From Methanobrevibacter sp. (lineage in GTDB: Archaea > Methanobacteriota > Methanobacteria > Methanobacteriales > Methanobacteriaceae): a DNA stretch of 64,000 nucleotides. Under the pieces are notes generated by a model, which was not told the origin of the DNA, made no database searches, and saw only the letters and a program-made list of their open reading frames with translations. Made by a program: the position numbers and the translations under genes. Within the stretch, counting starts at the first letter, position 1, and each line of letters begins with the position of its first letter. Positions 57,894 to 64,000 of the stretch are shown one piece after another. The stretch is taken from contig JAFRFD010000012.1 in the NCBI GenBank assembly GCA_017434525.1, positions 62,001 through 126,000 on the forward strand. Direction: 5' to 3'.

Positions 57894-58776
57894 AGAATTA
57901 TTAGAAGAATTAAATGTATATATTGATGACGAAACAGGTGATGAGTACATCTGGGACGGTTCAAGATACATTAGAATAAAATCTGGGAAAAAAGAAATTG
58001 GCGAAAAAGGTGATGAAGACATCCAGGCCGAAGAGGAAGCTAAGAGAAATGCTGAGGCTGCTAACGGTGGTGTTGTTGAGACAGCTGAAGAGACTGAAGC
58101 CAGAATCAAAAAGCTAGAAGATGCTTTAGAAGACCCAGAAATGGCTGAAAAAATCACTGGTGAGGCCAATGAAAAAGTTGCTAAACAAAAAATTAAGAAA
58201 GAATTAGCTAAGAGTGAACGTGAACTTAGACAGTTTAGAAATGACCCAATAGTTCAGTTTGAAGGCTCCTTAAATCATTTTATTAAAAAACAAATTAAGC
58301 TCGCTTCTGAACAGACATTTACTAGATTGAATAAACGTTATGAAGGTACTGGTTTAATTATGAAAGGCGTCAAGAAGTTTGAAAGTCCTGAGGTACCAAG
58401 TGTTAACGTTTACTTCGACCGTTCGGGTTCATGGGGCGAAGAAAAAACAAGGGTAGGTAGACAGGCTTTAGCTACTCTTGATAAGTACGTTAGAATGAAG
58501 AAGTTAAAGGTAAATATCAAATACTTTAATACTGAAGTCTTTGATGAATATACACCTGATGGAAGTGGTGAAACTTGAGGTTCACCTATCTTGGCTAACG
58601 TTCAAGCTACCAAGCCAGATAATGTTATTGTTATGACTGATAGGGACATTACTGACTGCCGAGAATATGTTCAAGTGCCAGGAGTTGTTTGGTACTTATT
58701 CAAAGATGGAAAATCAGATAACATAGTTGAACACTTAACTGGTAAGACAGCTACTGAAGTCTTTGAATTAGAGTAA
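57886..58776 (+). CDS. vWA-domain protein (one TGA)
   Basis: 296 residues with TGA at 58576-58578 read as Trp (GSGETWGSPI), which joins two halves of the vWA domain. MIDAS motif DRSGS near residue 181; the third MIDAS element is in IVMTDRDITDC. N-terminus starts with a small repeat of the preceding gene's end (DDETGDEYIWDGSRYIR). Partner of the MoxR ATPase and metallopeptidase-like protein. Confidence 0.82.
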
Positions 58777-58799
58777 ACACTGGTTTAGAGGTATAAATT

Positions 58800-59336
58800 A
58801 TGAATGTAGAAATTGATAAGGATTTTGTAAAACAAGAAGTATTAACAATCCCTGGCATGAGAGAAGCTATTCGAGAAAACAACTTCGATAAAGCTTTTGA
58901 ATTATGTAGGAGTGTTAAGAAAAGACAACAATTAGCTATGTCTTTATATATTGCTAAGGTTGACTTCATGCCTTACATAACAAAGATTCCTGATAGTTTA
59001 TTTAGAGGATTCCAAAATCTTGATGAATTAACTATTCCTGGAAACATTAAAGAAATTGGTGATTTAGCTTTCTTTGGTACTCCTGTTTCAAAACTCGAGA
59101 TTGCAGAAGGCGTTGAAAAAATTGGTGATGGTGCTTTTGCTCAAACAAAACTTAGAGAAGTTCATTTACCACAATCTGTTAAGGAATTAGGCCAGAACTC
59201 ACTTGGTAGAGCCAAGGTATTCTGCTTCTTAACTCAGGAACAGATTGCTAGAGATAACGGCGGTAAAGGTTACAACTCAACATCAAATGACATCATTAAC
59301 GTTGAAACTAATGAAGTCATCAAACCAAAATTCTAA
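58800..59336 (+). CDS. BspA-like leucine-rich-repeat protein
   Basis: 178 residues. N-terminal helices (GMREAIRENNFDKAFELC, similar to the helical caps of the LRR proteins at 33 kb), then repeats FQNLDELTIPGNIKEIGDLAFF, VEKIGDGAFAQTKLREVHLP. GAGGTATAAATT precedes the ATG. Confidence 0.8.
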   Translation: MNVEIDKDFVKQEVLTIPGMREAIRENNFDKAFELCRSVKKRQQLAMSLYIAKVDFMPYITKIPDSLFRGFQNLDELTIPGNIKEIGDLAFFGTPVSKLEIAEGVEKIGDGAFAQTKLREVHLPQSVKELGQNSLGRAKVFCFLTQEQIARDNGGKGYNSTSNDIINVETNEVIKPKF

Positions 59337-59341
59337 GTTAA

Positions 59342-59356
59342 GCTAAATTAAATATA
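59342..59356 (+). promoter_or_regulatory. putative later-class promoter motif
   Basis: Exact GCTAAATTAAATATA, followed by GAGAGG and the ATG at 59373. Confidence 0.55.
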
Positions 59357-59372
59357 ATTGAGAGGTAAAACA

Positions 59373-61286
59373 ATGAATAAAAGTGTTTTAAAGATATTCC
59401 TAACCGAAGAAGTTAATGACCAAGAATTGGATGAAGCTTTACCTAAAGATTTAGCTCAAGCTTATAATAATTCAAATCTTGGTTTAGAGAACAGAAGGAA
59501 TGGTTATAGGGCTAACCAGATTGACTGGCAAAATACTGACTATACAGCTATTACTCCTGAGGAAGGTAAAGAAGTTTGGAAGAATAACCCAAGAGGGTTA
59601 GTATTAATTATTAAAGACAGGTATGGCAATCCAAGGGCTGTTAAGTTTAGAGAAGATGGTAAAGTAGATATTGATGCCCGTTATGGTAATTATAGATTTG
59701 ATTTACCACAAGATAAAGCTTATATCAAGAGAGACGGAACTAAAGTACGTGACGTTTTTAAGGTAAAGATTAATCACTTATTAAGTATTGCTGATAAGAT
59801 TTATAAAACAAATGAAGGTTCTGTCCAGAAAGATACCAACCTTCAGGCAGCTAGAAGATTAAACCCTGAGTCTCCATACTCAAACGTTGAGGGTAGGTCT
59901 GATGTAATTAATAAATATAGAGGTGCTAATCAAAAATCTAGTGGTTTACTTCAGAAGGTAAAATGGTGGAACAAGAATAGAAACTATGACCAGGCCACAG
60001 CAGAAAGAGGTCTTCGAGACTATAGAATTACTTATGACCCAGCTACTAATCAGGTAACTGGAGGCTGGTCATATTCCTATGGTGGAACTGGTGATGTTAA
60101 TTTCTGGTTTGAGAAGGTTAAGAAATACTGGGATAGCTTCTTAGCTTCAGACGGAGATACTTACGGAGCTTGGCTAGCATATTTATTAGCTGACGGAAAA
60201 GGAACCTTAAATTATAGAATACCTACTGAAAAAGAAATCAGTAAGTGGTTTGGTTTAAGTGATATCTGGAAGCAAGACATGAATGCTGAATTAAGATACT
60301 TAGATGTAGCTAATATCTTAAAAGAACCAAAGAAGAAAATTGAACAGTCAATCCAAGATGCAAAAGATTTAGAATATCAGCTTGAAAGACAGCAATCAAG
60401 AAAGACTGATTTTACTTCACCTGAGCAACGTGCTAGCAGGGAAAGTGATATTAACTACTATATTACAAGATATAAATCACAATTGAATAACATTTTACAG
60501 GAACTTGAAAAATATGAAGGAAGACTAGATGACCTTGATGCTAGTGACGCTAAGAAGATTCAGGAAATGGACAACGAAATTAGCAGAATCACTAAAGAAT
60601 TAGCCGATGCTAAAAATGCTACTGCTAACATTATGTCTCAAGGTGCTTATACTAATTCAGCTTTCGGAAAGAAATTCCCTGAAAGCTTAGAAGAAGAAAA
60701 ATCACTTGATGAATTAGTAGATATTCTCCAGGGCCGTAAAACAGAAAACTTAGATGAAGATTTTGATGGTGATGAAGATAGAATCATGGCTTTAGCTGAA
60801 TTCTTAGACATTGACCCAAACGAAATTGAAGTTAGTGGTGATGAATACGTTACTCCAGAAGGTGATTATCTAGTATTAACTGAGGAAGAAGCTCATGACA
60901 GAGCAGTTGATGAAATCAGAATGACCTTCGATGATATGGGATTAGAAGCATTTACTCCTCAATTCCAGAAGCAGATAGTTAACGACTTTATGAGTGATAA
61001 AGTAATTGACGACTTCATTGACCAAGAAATCGAATACTTCCAAAACGAAGAAGACGATGCTGATATGTTATACTATTTACAAGGTTTAGAAACTAAAGAG
61101 GAAAAACTTAATTATATTAAGGAAGCCTTTGGAGATTTAGAAGATTTTGTAAAACCAGAAGATATTGATATTGAAGCTGTAGCTGAAGAAGCTATTAATC
61201 AAGATGGTATTGCTCACTTCATCGCTTATTACGATGGTGAAGAAGAAGAACTTGGAAACGGGTTCTTAGCTTATAGAATAAATTAA
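59373..61286 (+). CDS. large phage protein, possibly virion-associated
   Basis: 637 residues; the ATG at 59373 is favoured over an in-frame TTG at 59358 that lies in the binding site. Begins MNKSVLKIFLTEEVNDQELDEAL, giving an L-x-E context near residue 12. A WWNKNRNYDQATAERGLRDY region, coiled coil at about 320-430, then PESLEEEKSLDEL and an acidic C-terminal half. No family recognised. Confidence 0.75.
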   Translation: MNKSVLKIFLTEEVNDQELDEALPKDLAQAYNNSNLGLENRRNGYRANQIDWQNTDYTAITPEEGKEVWKNNPRGLVLIIKDRYGNPRAVKFREDGKVDIDARYGNYRFDLPQDKAYIKRDGTKVRDVFKVKINHLLSIADKIYKTNEGSVQKDTNLQAARRLNPESPYSNVEGRSDVINKYRGANQKSSGLLQKVKWWNKNRNYDQATAERGLRDYRITYDPATNQVTGGWSYSYGGTGDVNFWFEKVKKYWDSFLASDGDTYGAWLAYLLADGKGTLNYRIPTEKEISKWFGLSDIWKQDMNAELRYLDVANILKEPKKKIEQSIQDAKDLEYQLERQQSRKTDFTSPEQRASRESDINYYITRYKSQLNNILQELEKYEGRLDDLDASDAKKIQEMDNEISRITKELADAKNATANIMSQGAYTNSAFGKKFPESLEEEKSLDELVDILQGRKTENLDEDFDGDEDRIMALAEFLDIDPNEIEVSGDEYVTPEGDYLVLTEEEAHDRAVDEIRMTFDDMGLEAFTPQFQKQIVNDFMSDKVIDDFIDQEIEYFQNEEDDADMLYYLQGLETKEEKLNYIKEAFGDLEDFVKPEDIDIEAVAEEAINQDGIAHFIAYYDGEEEELGNGFLAYRIN

Positions 61287-61300
61287 GGAGATAGAGATTT

Positions 61301-61639
61301 ATGATTATTAATGGAATTGATATTACTCCAATCGTTACTGCTGTCATTGAAGTTTTAGTTGGTGTCTTAGCTACTGTAGTAGCTACTAAGGTTATTCCTT
61401 GGATTCACTCAAAGTTCGAGCAGGAACAGTTAGATTTTATTAAGAGTGTTGTTAAGGTTGCTGTATGGGCAGCTGAACAATTATTTGAAAAGGCCCAGGG
61501 CGCTGAAAAGTTAGAATATGCTATGCATTTCGTACTTGAAGCTTTAGCTGAAAAGGGAATCGTTATTAACGAAGAATTATTAAGAAGCTACATCGAGGCT
61601 GCTGTATTAGAACTCCATAGAGCTTTAGAAGGTGAATAA
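61301..61639 (+). CDS. holin-like protein (LLH family)
   Basis: 112 residues. One membrane segment (IVTAVIEVLVGVLATVVATKVIPWI) followed by amphipathic helices with FIKSVVKVAVWAAEQLFE and a C-terminal AVLELHRAL, the pattern of LLH-type phage holins. It would permeabilise the membrane at lysis. No endolysin is seen next to it. AAGGAG upstream. Confidence 0.8.
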   Translation: MIINGIDITPIVTAVIEVLVGVLATVVATKVIPWIHSKFEQEQLDFIKSVVKVAVWAAEQLFEKAQGAEKLEYAMHFVLEALAEKGIVINEELLRSYIEAAVLELHRALEGE

Positions 61640-63427
61640 ATGACTAGGCTGGTAGAAGTTAAATCAAAATCACCTGAAGATTTAGCAATGGAGCTTGAGT
61701 CTATTAAGGCTGACTATGAAGACTTCGGCCCAGAAGGTTTTTACGCAGTACCATTTTCTTCATTTGAAAGGGAATACCCTACATTCTCAAATGAGATTAT
61801 TAAGACTTTCCTTAGAGACATGGAAATCTTAACTCCGGCTGAACTTAAAGACCCAGCTGTCTTTGCTGAATACTGGAAAGATGGTGACTTAATCACTCCC
61901 GAAGACTGGCCAGCTTTAATTGATGGTGCAGAAAGATTATTAACTTTCCGCAAGGATAAAGGTATTCAATGGGAAAAGATTTATAAGACTCACTATAAAC
62001 CGGTTGATGAAGAACTTGGTGATGACATTGAAGTTGAAGATGCTGGGATGGACAAAGATAACCGTTTCCATGTATACAATGTTAAAAGAAAAGAAGCTGA
62101 TGAATCATTAGGAGAAGACCTTCGCTCTGATGTTTACACTGCTTTATCAGATGTAGCTTTCGACCATGAAGTAATGAAGAATGACCCAAAAGATAGAGAA
62201 GATTTTGAGGACGCAGAAGATAATTTTAATGCTAAATTCTTTGTTGACGGTGAAGACTTAGATGATTCCTTACCTGAATCATTAAATGATGTTAAGAAAT
62301 TAGACTCATTCTTAGGTATTGAAGATACTAATGAATCATTAAATGAAGATGCTGGGGGCGATACCTATATCTTCTCACGTAAGTGTCAGCTGGACCCCGA
62401 CCTCCCAGATAGCGGGGGATACAAGGTAACACTGGAGGATAAGGAGCACGGTATCTCCTTTAACATATATTGGTACAAGCGCAGTAGCTATGCAGCTTCC
62501 AACGCTGATTACCTTAAACTGAAGTGTGACGACCCAAAGATTAGGGAGTTGCTGTTTGATGCTCTTTCAGACTTTGAAGCAAGCTCAAATTGCTTTACAG
62601 AGTTAAAGAAGGATATCAATAGTTGCTTGCCGGCCGGGTCAAAGGTCAAATATGGACCTACTGAGGTTGTTCAGAATCCGACGATTGTAAGGTATAGTAA
62701 GAGCGGCTATCGTTATGAGTACCCAAACCCTCATTACACAAAGAAGAATGAATCATTAAATGAATCTGACGGCCCTTCAACTGGTGGTTATTACTTAGTA
62801 AATAATAGTGTATGTAAATTAGATTTTAATGAAATGTATGATTATGGTTTAGAAAATAATTTACTAAATTCTAAGTATGGTATTAGGCAAGTAGTTGCTG
62901 ATTTTACTGGTGCTTTTTCTGCTGACGATGTTAGCTCACAGATTTTAGGAGATTTTGAAAATTATTTAAAATTCAATAAAGGTGTTGACATCGGTGAATC
63001 ATTAACTGAAGAATTAAAATGGCCTAATGGTGAAAAAGTTGACAATTTTGATTTATTCAAAGCTCTTCAATATATGTATGGAACAGATGTTGTTACAAAA
63101 GAGTCTGATGTAAAAGAATATACAGATGACCAGAAACAAAAAGCAGTAAATTATTATGCTAAAAAAGTTGATGAATCATTAAATGAAGAAGTTGTTGAAT
63201 TAACTCCTGAGCAGGAAGCTGCTATTAAAGCTGCTTGTGATGAATTAATCGCTAATGCTGACAGAGAAGTTCTTGAATACATTATTGAAGACCCATATTC
63301 AGATGATGGCTTATTCGGAATGGATGCTCTATATGATGACCCGGTGATTGATGAACTAATGGATGAACATGAAGGCCTAGTGTTTAATTACATAATTAAC
63401 TACTTAAAAGATTATTTAAATAAATAA
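61640..63427 (+). CDS. modular phage protein with repeated ESL(G/N/T) linkers and an inserted domain
   Basis: 595 residues. An N-terminal domain (RLVEVKSKSPEDLAMELESI) is followed by segments separated by ESLGED, ESLNDV, ESLNED, ESLNES, ESLTEE and ESLNEE. The segment from about 62348 to 62746 is clearly richer in G+C than its flanks and is bounded by two exact copies of AATGAATCATTAAATGAA, as if pasted in. Starts at the base after the holin stop codon. Function unknown; probably packaged or processed. Confidence 0.75.
   Translation: MTRLVEVKSKSPEDLAMELESIKADYEDFGPEGFYAVPFSSFEREYPTFSNEIIKTFLRDMEILTPAELKDPAVFAEYWKDGDLITPEDWPALIDGAERLLTFRKDKGIQWEKIYKTHYKPVDEELGDDIEVEDAGMDKDNRFHVYNVKRKEADESLGEDLRSDVYTALSDVAFDHEVMKNDPKDREDFEDAEDNFNAKFFVDGEDLDDSLPESLNDVKKLDSFLGIEDTNESLNEDAGGDTYIFSRKCQLDPDLPDSGGYKVTLEDKEHGISFNIYWYKRSSYAASNADYLKLKCDDPKIRELLFDALSDFEASSNCFTELKKDINSCLPAGSKVKYGPTEVVQNPTIVRYSKSGYRYEYPNPHYTKKNESLNESDGPSTGGYYLVNNSVCKLDFNEMYDYGLENNLLNSKYGIRQVVADFTGAFSADDVSSQILGDFENYLKFNKGVDIGESLTEELKWPNGEKVDNFDLFKALQYMYGTDVVTKESDVKEYTDDQKQKAVNYYAKKVDESLNEEVVELTPEQEAAIKAACDELIANADREVLEYIIEDPYSDDGLFGMDALYDDPVIDELMDEHEGLVFNYIINYLKDYLNK
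62330..62347 (+). repeat. 18-bp direct repeat, left copy
   Basis: AATGAATCATTAAATGAA, coding NESLNE, identical to the copy at 62747. Confidence 0.85.
62747..62764 (+). repeat. 18-bp direct repeat, right copy
   Basis: Second exact copy of AATGAATCATTAAATGAA, closing the GC-richer segment. Near copies occur at about 52598, 53175, 53719, 54542, 62275, 62995 and 63172. Confidence 0.85.
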
Positions 63428-63453
63428 GAACTGTAAAGTTTACAGTTCTTTTT
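63428..63453 (+). terminator. terminator overlapping the next promoter
   Basis: GAACTGTAAA-G-TTTACAGTTC followed by TTTTTATTT; the -35 is the 3' arm. Confidence 0.8.
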
Positions 63454-63467
63454 ATTTGGGTTATAAT
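63439..63467 (+). promoter_or_regulatory. promoter inside terminator
   Basis: TTTACA (63439-63444), 17-base spacer, TATAAT (63462-63467). Confidence 0.78.
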
Positions 63468-63494
63468 AACAATGTAAATAGGAGGTATCTTAGA

Positions 63495-63647
63495 ATGATT
63501 ATTACTATATTATCATATATCGCGGCAATTATGATTTTACTGGTTGTTATTATTGGCTGTGCTTATGGAATCTACTTGATGATTGTCAACTTAAAAGACG
63601 ACATTGAATTAAACAAGATTTTTAGAGATGAAAATAAAGAAGTATAA
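63495..63647 (+). CDS. small single-pass membrane protein
   Basis: 50 residues; hydrophobic MIITILSYIAAIMILLVV... then a charged tail. The ATG at 63495 follows AGGAGG with good spacing; an upstream in-frame start lies in the promoter and is rejected. Confidence 0.7.
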   Translation: MIITILSYIAAIMILLVVIIGCAYGIYLMIVNLKDDIELNKIFRDENKEV

Positions 63648-63801
63648 GAATGGAGTAAGACAGTATAAACATCCAGAAAAGAACCATACTAGAGATATTT
63701 GGGTATTAGAAACTTGGAAATATAATGGTGGTGGCTATCACGTAGTCAAAAAGAAGTTAATTCCAAGGAAGCAGAAATATAAGAAACTTCCTGAAGAATA
63801 G
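63628..63801 (+). CDS. small basic hypothetical protein
   Basis: 57 residues, lysine-rich (MKIKKYKNGVRQYKHPEKNH), with DIWVLETWKYNGGGYHVV. Start overlaps the previous gene. The TAG stop forms part of the following promoter's AGTTTACA. Confidence 0.65.
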   Translation: MKIKKYKNGVRQYKHPEKNHTRDIWVLETWKYNGGGYHVVKKKLIPRKQKYKKLPEE

Positions 63802-63830
63802 TTTACATATATTAAGTAGTCTTATATAAT
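63802..63830 (+). promoter_or_regulatory. promoter
   Basis: TTTACA (63802-63807), 17-base spacer, TATAAT (63825-63830). Confidence 0.78.
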
Positions 63831-63856
63831 TATATTGTAATAAAGGAGAACAAAAA

Positions 63857-63982
63857 ATGAAGGAACTGTCCGAAAAACTTTATAGAAAAATCAAAATCTG
63901 TCTAATTTTAACTATTGTAAACTTTATTCTAGTTAACTTTGTATTACTGAGTGTCTTAGGTGTTATAACAATATTTGAATAA
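63857..63982 (+). CDS. small membrane protein
   Basis: 41 residues: basic start (MKELSEKLYRKIKIC) then one hydrophobic segment (ILTIVNFILVNFVLLSVLGV). AAAGGAGAAC upstream, own promoter. No family recognised. Confidence 0.65.
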   Translation: MKELSEKLYRKIKICLILTIVNFILVNFVLLSVLGVITIFE

Positions 63983-64000
63983 ATATTGTTTAATATAGAA

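Overview
This 64 kb window is part of a large, AT-rich double-stranded DNA phage genome (jumbo or near-jumbo class, probably a myovirus). All convincing genes are on the + strand, tightly packed and often overlapping by a few bases. There is no host core gene set, no rRNA and no insertion sequence. Small zinc-ribbon genes resembling Firmicutes prophage genes, consensus -35/-10 promoters and strong GGAGG ribosome binding sites point to a low-GC Bacillota (Firmicutes) host. This is inference. The most important reading rule is that TGA is not a stop here. I find 22 in-frame TGA codons in 14 genes at positions that read as tryptophan (for example in the uracil permease, the Rad50-like protein and a 1500-residue virion-type protein), and every gene I can define ends in TAA or TAG. 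Translated with code 11, the window looks full of broken genes; with code 4 they are whole.

Layout. 0-3.2 kb: small genes, an HD hydrolase and DnaX. 3.2-10.6 kb: a noncoding-RNA island with 31 recognisable tRNAs covering all 20 amino acids, including an initiator tRNA, plus a UCA-anticodon tRNA that could read UGA. The island also holds an RNase P RNA-like gene, two odd tRNA-like RNAs, several unidentified structured RNAs and six short stem-closed RNAs sharing a CAGCAA motif. A few genes sit between them (Apt-like phosphoribosyltransferase, endonuclease VII-like, YkuK-like, nicotinamidase). 10.6-12.2 kb: a Ro60/Rsr-like vWA protein directly downstream of four of the six short RNAs, suggesting a phage Ro-Y RNA particle. 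12.2-24.3 kb: IF-1, clamp-loader subunits, SbcD/SbcC, a run of unknown genes, a degenerate peptide deformylase-like protein, glutaredoxin and anaerobic ribonucleotide reductase. 24.3-33 kb: small genes, NrdG, thymidylate kinase and a two-subunit type IIA topoisomerase. 33-37 kb: leucine-rich-repeat proteins and a multidomain nucleotidyltransferase. 37-42.7 kb: many small zinc-ribbon genes. 42.7-49.6 kb: nucleobase and NAD metabolism (deoxyribosyltransferase-like protein, two nucleobase permeases, NMN adenylyltransferase-like protein, PnuC), RecA and a radical SAM enzyme. 49.6-64 kb: late-looking genes, including the 1500-residue protein, a MoxR/metallopeptidase/vWA trio, a holin-like protein and proteins carrying repeated ESL(T/N)E motifs.

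Two promoter classes are visible. One is AGTTTAC(A/T)-N16/18-TATAAT, about 15 copies, many with the -35 box inside the loop of the upstream gene's terminator hairpin. The other is TTGCTAAATTAAATATA, eight copies just upstream of ribosome binding sites, likely a phage-specific later promoter. The genes read together as a programme of host takeover: own tRNAs, initiator tRNA, IF-1, RNA processing and quality-control RNPs, own replication and recombination proteins, and salvage of nucleobases and NAD precursors.
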